A stretch of 64,000 nt of DNA. It comes from JAGQOZ01 sp041399205 (GTDB lineage Bacteria > Planctomycetota > Planctomycetia > Pirellulales > Pirellulaceae). The notes beneath the pieces were generated by a model, which saw only the letters and a list, made by a program, of their open reading frames with translations, was not told the origin of the DNA and did no database searches. The stretch is from contig JAWKTK010000010.1 in NCBI GenBank assembly GCA_041399205.1, positions 230,143 to 294,142 of the forward strand, read 5' to 3'. Of the stretch, positions 8,802 through 17,263 are shown piece after piece (position 1 is the first letter of the stretch; each line of letters begins with the position of its first letter). The translations under genes and the position numbers were made by a program.

Positions 8802-9833
8802 CTATTTCCAAACAAAGGCCGGGTACTCTTGGATATCGCCTCGAATGAATCGAGCACACAGTCGAGCTTGAAGATGCGGCAAGAGCCCAATCGTCGTTTT
8901 TTCTTGTAGGTAGGGATGCACAATGACATCTTGCTTTCGATTTTGATAGGCCGACAAAACCGTCTTTCGTGCGTTTTCTGTCAACGTAACGGCGCCGGAG
9001 GGCCCCGCTTGGAAATCTTGTGCGTTAACTTGGCGACGATTGATCAAGGAAAACACAAGTCGGTCGGCGATAAAGGGTCGAAACTCTTCCACTAAATCGA
9101 GTGCCAGTCCGGGTCGACCAGGTCGGTCGCGATGCAGGCAACCAACGGCCGCGTCCAGGCCAGCTGCTTCACATGCCGAGCGAAGATCGTGTGTCAGCAT
9201 GCTATACAGAAAGGACATCAGCGCGTTGATGTTGTCCATGGGCGGGCGGCGGCTTCTTCCTTGAAAGGCGAAGGCATCGTCTTTGACGCGAATCAAATCG
9301 TTGAAATTCGAAAAATAGGTGCTGGCCGATTCACCTTCCAAGCCACGCAGTCGATCCAACGCTTCGGCTTCTTCGATCTCTTCAATAAAGTAAGCCAAGC
9401 GACGGCTGGCACTGCGTAAACGCTGTGCTTGTTCATCGTCTTTTGTGTCTCGGGCTCCACGGAGCAGTACGGAACGAGCGTTGGAGACCTTGGCTGCTAT
9501 CGCGTTCCGCGCGAATTGACAGCTGGCGGTTTCGTCGTCTGCCATTCGATACTGTGCTCGCCGCAGCAAGACATTGCCTGGCGTAAACCCAACCACCGCC
9601 GCTCGGAATCCGCCGTACGGACTGAGAAAGGAAATCGTTACGCCTGCTTCTGCACAGGCGGCCATCAAATAGGGACTGCAACCGATTTTGCCGAAGCAGA
9701 CGATGCCGTCCAAGTTATGCAGTGGCACTCGGAGCCGATTCTCCTTTTCAACTCGAACAACAACGGCCTGCCCGTCTTTGCGTAAGTAGGCCCCTTCGGT
9801 CATCACGAACAAGGTGTTCAGGTGTCGTTTCAT
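8802..9833 (-). CDS. cas1: CRISPR integrase Cas1 (I-C)
   Basis: A 343-residue Cas1 with the expected N-terminal beta domain (NRLRVPLHNLDGIVCFGK) and alpha-helical catalytic domain. Metal ligands fit the family: Glu166 in RGLEGESAS, His234 in GCLHRDRPGR, and Asp246/Glu250 in ALDLVEEFRP. It integrates new spacers with Cas2. Full length and without frame breaks. It lies 81 bases downstream of cas4, in the order usual for I-C loci. Confidence 0.97.
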   Translation of the reverse strand: MKRHLNTLFVMTEGAYLRKDGQAVVVRVEKENRLRVPLHNLDGIVCFGKIGCSPYLMAACAEAGVTISFLSPYGGFRAAVVGFTPGNVLLRRAQYRMADDETASCQFARNAIAAKVSNARSVLLRGARDTKDDEQAQRLRSASRRLAYFIEEIEEAEALDRLRGLEGESASTYFSNFNDLIRVKDDAFAFQGRSRRPPMDNINALMSFLYSMLTHDLRSACEAAGLDAAVGCLHRDRPGRPGLALDLVEEFRPFIADRLVFSLINRRQVNAQDFQAGPSGAVTLTENARKTVLSAYQNRKQDVIVHPYLQEKTTIGLLPHLQARLCARFIRGDIQEYPAFVWK

Positions 9834-9914
9834 TTTCTGGGCGTCCGTTTACGGTTTTCGTTCACCTCCGTGCACTGTTGTTCCTGGCGGGCATCCTTCG
9901 GTCGAACCGTTGCA

Positions 9915-10625
9915 TCAGAACGAATCAAATTCCACATCGTTTTGGGGGCCGTCTTCGTTTGCCAACGAATTCGAAAGCTGACGCCGGAAAAAGGCTGCGG
10001 CGTTGGAATTCGGTCCCGTTCCAGCGGGCAAGCAGAGTTCCAATAACGAACAGCTATCGCACTTGGGTTCGCGTCGAGCTAACGGGTTTTCGCGGCTCTG
10101 AATCATTTCTCGTAGCCGAAGTGTCGTGTCACGCGTCCGTTGTCGCAATCTTTGGTCCAGCGAAACCTCCGTCCGGCGTTTACGCTTGCCGTAGAAGAGA
10201 TGTCCCTGTGCAATATCACAGCGAAACATTTCTTCCAGGCACATCGCCTGAGCACAAAGTTGGACTCGGTCACTATCGTCTTTCTTTGGCTTGCCGCGTT
10301 TGTATTCAATGGGAACGACAGCTGCGTAACGTGGATTCGAATCGCTGGACTGCCGATGTTGCGGATGATGTAACTCCACGATATCGGCGACTCCAAACAA
10401 GCCGAGCGAATCAGACCGCAACGGCAAGCCACGCGCGATCGTCACGTTCGTTCGATGTTCGTCCGGACCATCATGCGCCCGATCGTGCAGATGCCTGCCT
10501 TCGACCGTGAGCCGATTCTCGACCCACAGTCGTTCGACATGAATCAGCGCGCACTGTCGCTCGCAGAATATCAAATGCTGTAAGGCGGAGATGGGTAGGA
10601 GATGGTCGTCGGAAAATTCGGTCAT
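9915..10625 (-). CDS. cas4: CRISPR exonuclease Cas4 (RecB-like, Fe-S)
   Basis: A 236-residue RecB-type nuclease that trims prespacers and helps choose PAM-flanked DNA. The N-terminal cysteine block FCERQC (Cys21, Cys25) and the C-terminal CDSCSLLELC would hold an iron-sulfur cluster. Nuclease motifs are GVADIVE and PIEYKRGK (the Asp and Glu-x-Lys of the PD-(D/E)xK core), then a QLCAQA helix. The start overlaps the cas7 stop by four bases, indicating translational coupling. The C-terminal tail beyond residue 205 is Asn/Asp-rich and longer than usual. Confidence 0.95.
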   Translation of the reverse strand: MTEFSDDHLLPISALQHLIFCERQCALIHVERLWVENRLTVEGRHLHDRAHDGPDEHRTNVTIARGLPLRSDSLGLFGVADIVELHHPQHRQSSDSNPRYAAVVPIEYKRGKPKKDDSDRVQLCAQAMCLEEMFRCDIAQGHLFYGKRKRRTEVSLDQRLRQRTRDTTLRLREMIQSRENPLARREPKCDSCSLLELCLPAGTGPNSNAAAFFRRQLSNSLANEDGPQNDVEFDSF

Positions 10626-11476
10626 AGTTTTCTGTGGATTGTGATTCCGTCTGGAAGATCTGCGTCATCGACTTCGACGGCGTAGTCGTCAAAGCTGCGA
10701 GGCGGTGTATCCTTGCCTCCGCGCAGAACCTTGACGCGGTTTTGCAGTAGATGAGCCGGTGCGTTGCCCAAAGCGTCTTGGTGTTCAAAGACGATTAGGA
10801 TTGCGGCGACATTTTGACCTCGGCTGGCAGATCGGTCCAGTTCAAACATCTGCATCAAGGATGTCCAGAAGAGTTCCAGGTCATCTTCCGAGAATCCGGT
10901 CTGGCGTGCGAAGAACGGATTGACGAATCCATGGCACCGATACAGTCCATATGGCACTGTGAATTTACGGCCCATCGTGCGGTTGTCCCCGTCTTGCTTT
11001 TCCGCTTCCTTTTCAGTGGCCACGGCGCATCGAGTGATTGCATGTTCGAGCGAAACAATCGGATCGATACTGCGGGAAAACGCCAGCTGTATGGGGCCAC
11101 GAACTTGGCCACAATTCACCTTCGTGCTCATCACTGCACCGAACGCTCGTATGTCGTAGAAATTCTGACACATCCATTCGCGACACTTTTCGACCTCCGT
11201 TTGTTTTGCTTTCGTCGCGTCTAGCTTCAATGCTTCATATGCACGTGCATGTTGCGAATTCAAGACCGCTCGCTCTTTGACGTAGATTTCGTAGGGAGGC
11301 TTTTCTTCTTTGACGGTGCCGATGAAGTTGCGAACTTTGCGTTTCAAACAAACATCGGTGACCAAGCCGTGTCCCGTTTCGGGATCGACGCGAGGTAGGT
11401 TTCCGGCGTCCGGGTCTCCATTTGGGTTTCCGTCCACAACATCAAACAGCAGAACAAAATCGTATCGGTGGTCCAT
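10622..11476 (-). CDS. cas7: Cascade backbone protein Cas7 (Csd2, I-C)
   Basis: A 284-residue Csd2-family protein. The N-terminus YDFVLLFDVVDGNPNGDPDA and following NLPRVDPETGHG are characteristic of I-C Cas7, which polymerises along the crRNA to make the Cascade backbone. A Thr-Lys-Val-Asn segment (MSTKVNCGQVRGP) and the thumb-like GRKFTVPYGLY are also seen. The size matches the family (about 280-290). Ends with a four-base overlap onto cas4 and follows cas8c by 58 bases. Confidence 0.96.
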   Translation of the reverse strand: MDHRYDFVLLFDVVDGNPNGDPDAGNLPRVDPETGHGLVTDVCLKRKVRNFIGTVKEEKPPYEIYVKERAVLNSQHARAYEALKLDATKAKQTEVEKCREWMCQNFYDIRAFGAVMSTKVNCGQVRGPIQLAFSRSIDPIVSLEHAITRCAVATEKEAEKQDGDNRTMGRKFTVPYGLYRCHGFVNPFFARQTGFSEDDLELFWTSLMQMFELDRSASRGQNVAAILIVFEHQDALGNAPAHLLQNRVKVLRGGKDTPPRSFDDYAVEVDDADLPDGITIHRKL

Positions 11477-11534
11477 GGAATTGGCCTTTCGTAATTTAAA
11501 TCAGTGCAAATGGTTGACGGGCAAAAGACAGCGA

Positions 11535-13286
11535 TCAATCGTCGCCTTTCGGTTTTTTTGTGAAAAAGTCCTGTCGCTGGTGATAGTAGCCAATGGCAAA
11601 CAGGCCTTGATCTGTCAGGTTCATATGGGACGGAAATTGATCAATGTGTCCCATGATTTCCTGCATGCGTTTGTCGGCCACCACCTTTTTTCCACCTTCC
11701 AGCTTTCCCAAATGGTGTTGGCTCATGCGGATCAAACGTGGGAACACCGTGGCAGGTGTTGCCGAAGCGGCGCCAAAATATCGGTCCTTGATGGTGGCGT
11801 TCAAGCCTGGCAGCGCGTCCTCTTGAGCTCGTTCAAGTGAAGCGAACAGTCGACCAAGTTGGTACGAAGTTTCTTGTCGTTCGGAATCTAGCATGACGGG
11901 GATCTCCAATTGATGGTTGTGATTGAGAATGGCTTTGATGGTGGCAGCACGCACATGTTTGATTTCGCGGTCGGCTCGAATTCGCCGCAGGATGGCGGCA
12001 AGTAACGCGTCTGGATAGCGACCGCCGGTGAGAACGGCTCGTAGTAGTGCACCTCCCAGCAGAGGTGGAATCTCTTTGGTTTCTCGCGAGGTTTGTGCCA
12101 AGATCAACCACAGCGGAATGACGTCGCGATCTTTCGAGCCTTTGACGATTTCAAGTCGTTGTTGATGTTGAGCAACTCGCCGAATCAATTCTCCAGCCGT
12201 ACCCGTGATCCAAAAGCGGACGGAAAGTCTCGAGGCATTCGGTGCCAACCCAAGAACATAGAAACCAGTTTCCGCTTCGGGGACGTCGGCTTCGCCCAGC
12301 GCAATGCGTTTGAGCATGCGCCCTGTTTCCGCTGCCAACGTTTCATCTTCGGTTCGTTCCGTATCCAGGCCGAAACCAAACAAATCTTCCGACTCCGTCG
12401 GTTTATCTGCCCAGAAAACGCACGCTGTGTCGCCGATTTGGACTTTTCGGCCCAGGTCGCGCTGGAGCAGCATATTCAGGGCAGTCGTATACCGAAACGC
12501 AGCCGATTCACTTACCGGCGCGTTATAACTTTGCGTCTTGCCGTAGCTGGTGAACGCCGTAAGGTTGAACGAAACGATGGATGCTCCGGATGACTGGGCT
12601 CCGGAAACACCTTTGATTGGCGGGTGCAACCGAGCAAGCGTGGCGTGCTCGCCCGACACCAAGCACATGCTCGCAACTTCCTTACTATCTTCAACGGATG
12701 TTGACTTTTTGGCCCACGCGTTTCGGATCGCCGGAAGTTCGTGCAGGCGTTGCTGCTGCCCACGAATACGAAACACACCGAATCCAGAACCGATCTCACG
12801 CAACAATTTGTCTTGTTCGTCAGACAACTGCGTTGGCGTCCACTTGTCGAAGAAGTTTTTCAGTGCGTCGTATTCCGACGCGGACAAATTCGCGGCCATT
12901 TCCAGATGCAGTGTTTTGCAGGCGTCATGACACTCGCCAATGCGCTCGAACTTCTTCAGCCGCTTCTTTTGATCGCTGGCGAATTCATCGTCCGGTGCCG
13001 TAGCGATTTCTGGCGGAACCCATCCCAACAAGTAGTCCGCTTTGTCCCAGAGAAACATGGGCATGATGCCTGCTGCTCGTTTTCCACAATAAGGCAATTG
13101 CATCGATCGCGGTACGGGCTTCTTACCAGACGTATCGCGAATGTCTTGAATGGCATGCAGCGAACCATCTTCTTCGATGACAACTTCGAATGAGACTTTT
13201 TGTGGCGCAAATCCTTCTTCCGATATCGCAACGTCAGGATCGGCAGCCAATCGATCGTAGTAGTCGCACAGTTTTTGCAAGATCAT
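11535..13286 (-). CDS. cas8c: Cascade large subunit Cas8c (Csd1)
   Basis: A 583-residue Csd1-family protein, the I-C large subunit that recognises the PAM and holds the target strand. Recognisable stretches are the start MILQKLCDYYDRLAADPDV, LPYCGKRAAGIMPMFLWDKA, SFNLTAFTSYGKTQSYNAPV and, near the C-terminus, FPRLIRMSQHHLGKL followed by MNLTDQGLFAIGYYHQR, all typical of Csd1. In I-C the small subunit Cas11 is often translated from inside the 3' part of cas8c; an internal start there is possible but I could not identify it with confidence. The gene overlaps cas5c by four bases and is intact. Confidence 0.95.
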   Translation of the reverse strand: MILQKLCDYYDRLAADPDVAISEEGFAPQKVSFEVVIEEDGSLHAIQDIRDTSGKKPVPRSMQLPYCGKRAAGIMPMFLWDKADYLLGWVPPEIATAPDDEFASDQKKRLKKFERIGECHDACKTLHLEMAANLSASEYDALKNFFDKWTPTQLSDEQDKLLREIGSGFGVFRIRGQQQRLHELPAIRNAWAKKSTSVEDSKEVASMCLVSGEHATLARLHPPIKGVSGAQSSGASIVSFNLTAFTSYGKTQSYNAPVSESAAFRYTTALNMLLQRDLGRKVQIGDTACVFWADKPTESEDLFGFGLDTERTEDETLAAETGRMLKRIALGEADVPEAETGFYVLGLAPNASRLSVRFWITGTAGELIRRVAQHQQRLEIVKGSKDRDVIPLWLILAQTSRETKEIPPLLGGALLRAVLTGGRYPDALLAAILRRIRADREIKHVRAATIKAILNHNHQLEIPVMLDSERQETSYQLGRLFASLERAQEDALPGLNATIKDRYFGAASATPATVFPRLIRMSQHHLGKLEGGKKVVADKRMQEIMGHIDQFPSHMNLTDQGLFAIGYYHQRQDFFTKKPKGDD

Positions 13287-13954
13287 TGTCGCAGCTCCTT
13301 ACTTTCAAAGGGCGGCACTTCAATCACGCCGTCGGTCATCTCGGCGCGGAAGAAACGAGGCGTCATGTCATTCTGAAAGTCGATGTCGTGAAGCATGTAA
13401 CCTAGATCTCGCGTGCCCATTAGCGATATGTGTGGCGTTGGCGGTTCTCCTTCGTGCCACTGGAAATCACACGTGAATTCGCGGCAACCGAGATAAGGAC
13501 GATGAAAACACTGCCCCTTGGTGGATCGCCGTTTAAAGATTTCAAAATGTTTGTTGGGCGGATCGTTGCCGCTAATAACGACGTAATGAGCTTCGATGAT
13601 GTAGTCCACATCCTGAAGTAAGGTGGCCGCGCGTTGCTGGCGGTCTTCTTCAATCACCTGGCACAGCGTTGCGGTACTAGTGCCGTCGATGAAGCTTCTT
13701 AGAGTTCGTTCGGAAGGGCCGACGCTGCCCAATTCATTACGCCGAATATTGGTAAACCGAATGGGATTGAGCGTGCGAATCCGTTCAATCACCCAGCGAA
13801 TTTCCGGCTTCCAATAAATGGCTTCCAGAATGCCGCGTGCTGCAGATGGCGTCATTACGTCATAACTAACTCGTTCGACTTTCATTTCCGGACGAGTAAA
13901 ACAGGCAAGGTCACCCCAGATGCGAATGGCAACTCGGTTCTTTTCCAGATTCAT
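13283..13954 (-). CDS. cas5c: Cas5c (Cas5d), crRNA-processing Cascade subunit
   Basis: A 223-residue RAMP protein. In I-C systems, which lack Cas6, Cas5 cuts the pre-crRNA. The catalytic residues known for the Bacillus halodurans enzyme (Tyr46, Lys116, His117) have matching positions here: Tyr47 in EAIYWKPEIRW and the Lys-His pair 135-136 in NKHFEIF. Other family stretches are MTPSAARGILEAIYW, RFTNIRRNELG and HRPYLGCREF. This agrees with the absence of any cas6 in the locus. It overlaps cas8c by four bases and lies 27 bases after cas3. Confidence 0.95.
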   Translation of the reverse strand: MNLEKNRVAIRIWGDLACFTRPEMKVERVSYDVMTPSAARGILEAIYWKPEIRWVIERIRTLNPIRFTNIRRNELGSVGPSERTLRSFIDGTSTATLCQVIEEDRQQRAATLLQDVDYIIEAHYVVISGNDPPNKHFEIFKRRSTKGQCFHRPYLGCREFTCDFQWHEGEPPTPHISLMGTRDLGYMLHDIDFQNDMTPRFFRAEMTDGVIEVPPFESKELRQ

Positions 13955-13981
13955 GATTTCCTTTCAACGTTAGAGATGGTA

Positions 13982-16254
13982 CTAGATGATCAAATCGTCG
14001 CTGGGCAAGACGCCGTCAGCCAGTGATAGCCGAAGGCCCAGTTGTTCGTCGTATAGATGTGTATGTGTCAGCACCCAATGTTCATTAACATTTGTGATTG
14101 CGCCGGCAGCACCGAGTTGCTGAAGTTCGTGCGGTCGAACGCTGACGGAATAGCGTTGTGCTTTCCGCCAGAAGGTGCGATCTAATCCGAAACCACTTTC
14201 CAGCTGCCGACAGAGGTCTTCGCCGAGTCCTGTCTTATCCGCGCCAACCCAGGGTACTAGCACGCCTATCGTTGCATCTCGAATGAATCGGTAGCGGTCA
14301 TCCGCCTGACGAAAATTGAACTGCAGTTTTCCCGGATCGCTACCAAACGCCGCCAAGACTTGATGTCGATCCCACGCGTCCGACTTCTGCCAATAGAGCA
14401 GTTCGAAGTAACGATGCGTTGCCGCAGGAGAAATGAGATCATCAAATTCGGGTATGAGTTCCTTGGTGGCGTCCGCAGACTGTCGCAAGAAACCGGCGGG
14501 CGGTGAATTTTCTGATTCGAACAGATAGACGTTGCCTATGTTTCGGCGACCTTCTCGATTACATCTGCCTGCCGCTTGGGCCAGCGAATCAAGTCCACAG
14601 ATCGCGCGGTAAACCGTGGGAAAATCAACGTCGACTCCGGCTTCAATCAACTGTGTGCTGACCACTCGACAGGTTTTGCCCTTCGCCAGTCGGTTGCGAA
14701 TTTCGTCAATCTTACGAGATCGGTGTTCGCCGCACATGCGCGTGCTCAGATGGAAGTTGCCGTTGGAAGTTCCAAGAGATTCGTACAGTTCGGCTGCTTC
14801 GGCCCGCGTGTTGACGATACACAGCACTTGATCCTGTTCGACCAATTCCTTGCTCAACTGATCGACGGGGATAACATTTCGAACGGTGACCTTGGTTCGC
14901 CGCAGCCGATCGTGCAAACGGTTTGCGTCAGGGATGATGGGCCGCACGTCTTCCAGACCGATCGTAAAATCTTCTCGTCGATTCAAAGCGGGCTGCGTCG
15001 CGGTGCACAGCACAACGGTGCAGCCGTAGACCTCCACCAGTTCCTTGAGTGCCATCAGTGTTGGCTGAAGAAGTTCAACTGGCAGAGTCTGCGCTTCGTC
15101 CAGCACGATGACACTGTTGGCGATCCGATGGAGCTTGCGGCAGCGGCTGGTTTTGGTCGCGAAGAGTGATTCGAACAACTGAACGTTTGTCGTAACCACG
15201 ATCGGGCGCATCCCAGTTTTCTGCCTGTAAACGATTGACCGTCGTTTCGTTTTCGGGATCCAAATTACTGTGGTGTTCGATGACAATCTCGTTGGAAAGA
15301 CTGCCAAATACATCTCGATAAACATCCACGTTCTGTTCGATGATGCTGGTGAATGGCACGGCGACAATCACGCGATCCAGCTTGTATTGATCCGCGTGGC
15401 GAAGAGCGAATTCCAACGAACTCAGTGTCTTTCCTCCTCCAGTCGGTACGTTTAACGAATAGAATCCGGGACGATAGTCGGCAGCCGTTCGGCAACATTC
15501 GCGCACCTCCGATCTGATCGAATTGACTGGCGAATCGCTGCCCGCAGACAGTTCGTCAAGATGAGTTTTTAGATGATCGGCGAGTTGAGCCATCGAGAAC
15601 ACTTGGCTGCGTCTTTGCGCTGCTCGATCCGGACGACATGAATTGCTCGGTTGCCAAAAAATCGGCATCGACAAGACCCGAAAACATCATGCGGCACAGA
15701 AATTGAACTCGGAATGCCGCTTCGACTGGCTTTGTCAGACGTCGCGATCCAATTTCGCTGAGCTTGGGAAAGGCAGGAATTGGCAGATCGACAAGCGGTG
15801 TCGGCGCGTTCTTTTGCCAATCGCAGATCTCTTTTTGCAAACGATGACGCAACCCCGCATGAGATTCTCCGTCGTCCCAATCAGCCAGGCCTGCATGATG
15901 TCCCGCGAAAATGTACGAAAATAGTTTTCCCAACGATTCACAACGCTGCTGGATCCACTGTGCCGCGGCGGTGGAATGATCCACGCGGCCGCGTAATTCG
16001 CTTTGATGAGCGTCGTCATCGTTCGAGCGATTGGCTTGGCAGATATAGGTTTGAAATTCGTCCGAATACTTTCCCAAGTCGTGCGAGCGCCCCAGCAAAT
16101 CGCCCCAAGGCGATAGATCGGGGTGAAATCTGGCGAGAAACTCGCTGCACCGTTCCGCCACCCGGTTTTCGTGCTCGGCCATCGTTTCCCATGCCGACTG
16201 CGGCCGTCCATCTAGGCTGTGAGCATAGCAAAGCATCGATTGCATCTCGGTCAC
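13982..16254 (-). CDS. cas3: CRISPR helicase-nuclease Cas3, split by two frame breaks
   Basis: About 757 residues over three frames. Part 1 (GTG start 16254 to about 15606) is the HD nuclease: YAHSLDG, SHDLGKY, DHSTAA and FAGHHAGL supply the metal ligands. Part 2 (about 15606-15210) has the Walker A NVPTGGGKTLSS. Part 3 (about 15210-13982) has the DEAQ box VLDEAQTLP, STQLIEAGVDVDFP and the arginine-finger motif QAAGRCNREGR. The breaks fall at short runs of identical bases (CC near 15606 and CCC near 15210), and removing one base at each restores a complete Cas3. It degrades the displaced strand after Cascade binding. First gene of the operon. If the breaks are real, interference would be lost while adaptation genes stay intact. 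Confidence 0.93.
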
Positions 16255-16794
16255 TACCTCGTTGTGCCCCTAAGGCAGACCCCTTCCCCTTGGGATATGC
16301 ATGTGTCCATCCGAATGGATAGCCGGCCACCAGATTACCTGCTTCCATGCATCCGCGAAAGAGGGGTAATGTTTTCATAGTGCTTTATTCGTCTTATTGA
16401 AATTGGTAAGAATTGGAGGGACTCTACGCGTTCCTGGATTCTTGTCGGTTTGTAAGTTAAGGAATGAACTGTTGACGCATTGAATTGTTATCAACACCAA
16501 ATGACTACACTGCATTCAACCACACCACGCGACTGACAATGGCTACGGAGCTAGAGAAGTTCATGGCGCTGATGTCAGTGGTGTCGATGTTCTTGGCGGC
16601 TCGGACGTTGCAATCGTAGCCGAATAGATTCGCTCCATCATTCACATGCCAGTGCTTACCGGTTTGTCGAAACATTCGACGCGATGCGAATCTGATCGCG
16701 ATCCCCGCCCACATGTCCTCTCGCATTCTTGTAATTCATTTGCCTGGCTCGTTTTTTCGACCTATGTTTTAGATGCCGCCTGTTCCAAACAGGT
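16255..16794. other. 540-bp intergenic region between cas3 and the riboswitch
   Basis: No convincing gene. It should contain the cas operon promoter (reading left from about 16.4-16.5 kb; AT-rich stretch 16378-16500) and, at its right end, the promoter for the riboswitch transcript (a T-rich CTCGTTTTTTCG at about 16749 and TATGTTTTA at 16763 precede it). A minus-strand open frame at 16505-16726 has no family features. Confidence 0.5.
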
Positions 16795-16876
16795 CAGCGA
16801 AAAAGGCAAACCGGTTGTGAAACCGGGACGCAAAGCTATGGGTCTCGAATGAGATCGCCAGGCTACCGAACGACTT
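16795..16876 (+). promoter_or_regulatory. Cyclic-di-GMP-I (GEMM-I) riboswitch aptamer
   Basis: The conserved GEMM-I core is readable in order: GGCAAACC at 16805-16812; hairpin P2 CCGGTT-GTGA-AACCGG (16811-16826) with a GNRA tetraloop; GGGACGCAAAGC at 16825-16836; hairpin P3 GGTCTC-GAAT-GAGATC (16841-16856); then GCCAGGCTACCG at 16857-16868. The order and spacing match the c-di-GMP-I class as known from Vibrio and Geobacter. A small CCGAG-TTTC-CTCGG hairpin follows at about 16888-16901 without a T-run, and the first coding start (ATG 16941) lies about 70 bases downstream, so control could be translational; this is inferred. A GGDEF protein that could make the ligand is encoded at 36358. Confidence 0.88.
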
Positions 16877-16940
16877 TTCTAAGCTTCCGAGTTTCCTCGG
16901 CAGCGGACCGTTTCCTCTAACGTGAAAGGTGCGTACCCCT

Positions 16941-17126
16941 ATGGCATTCTGCTGCAAGTGTCACAAACGTCTGGACGTTTCTCCTGAAGAATTCATTGAC
17001 CGCAATGCGTGGTGTCCTCGCTGCAAGGATGTTGTCCCGACTTCGCTGTGCCGAGTGCCCATGTGGAGCGTTGCAGTGGTGGTTGTGTTATGCATTTTCA
17101 CCAACGTCTTGCATGTAGTGAACTAG
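16941..17126 (+). CDS. Small zinc-ribbon membrane protein under riboswitch control
   Basis: A 61-residue protein. Residues 1-30 hold a zinc-ribbon-like pair, CCKC near residue 4 and CPRC near residue 25. Residues 44-60 (SVAVVVVLCIFTNVL) form one hydrophobic membrane segment. An AAAGG motif precedes the ATG by about 12 bases. A GTG 12 bases upstream in the same frame is an alternative start. I recognise no named family. Being the only open frame directly after the c-di-GMP riboswitch, it is the likely regulated gene. An inverted repeat follows 25 bases downstream. Confidence 0.6.
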   Translation: MAFCCKCHKRLDVSPEEFIDRNAWCPRCKDVVPTSLCRVPMWSVAVVVVLCIFTNVLHVVN

Positions 17127-17150
17127 CCGCATTACGTCCCAGATCTGTTG

Positions 17151-17212
17151 GTAGTCCCGACTTTAGGCGGAATGGAATTGTGCATTTTCTGTGCGCCTAA
17201 AGGCGGGACTAC
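17151..17212. repeat. Inverted repeat GTAGTCCCG...CGGGACTAC
   Basis: The 19-base arms 17151-17169 (GTAGTCCCGACTTTAGGCG) and 17194-17212 (CGCCTAAAGGCGGGACTAC) pair with one mismatch around a 24-base loop. This is a REP-like palindrome different from the GGATGAGG family. It separates the small riboswitch gene from the convergent DUF1501 gene and could act as a bidirectional transcript end, although no T-run follows. Confidence 0.85.
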
Positions 17213-17263
17213 GAACGAGTTACTGCAGCGAACGCAAGATCGCTCAACTGGCGAGCACAAGCG

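Noticed and set aside
16016..16378. Leftward open frame starting 124 bases before cas3, as a possible extra cas gene.
   Set aside because: It overlaps the HD domain of cas3 in another frame and has no family motifs.
16505..16726. Leftward 73-residue open frame between cas3 and the riboswitch.
   Set aside because: No recognisable motif, signal peptide or ribosome site; likely chance.
16795..17126. Idea that the c-di-GMP riboswitch controls the CRISPR operon.
   Set aside because: The aptamer is on the plus strand and reads away from cas3, so it cannot be in the cas transcript leader.
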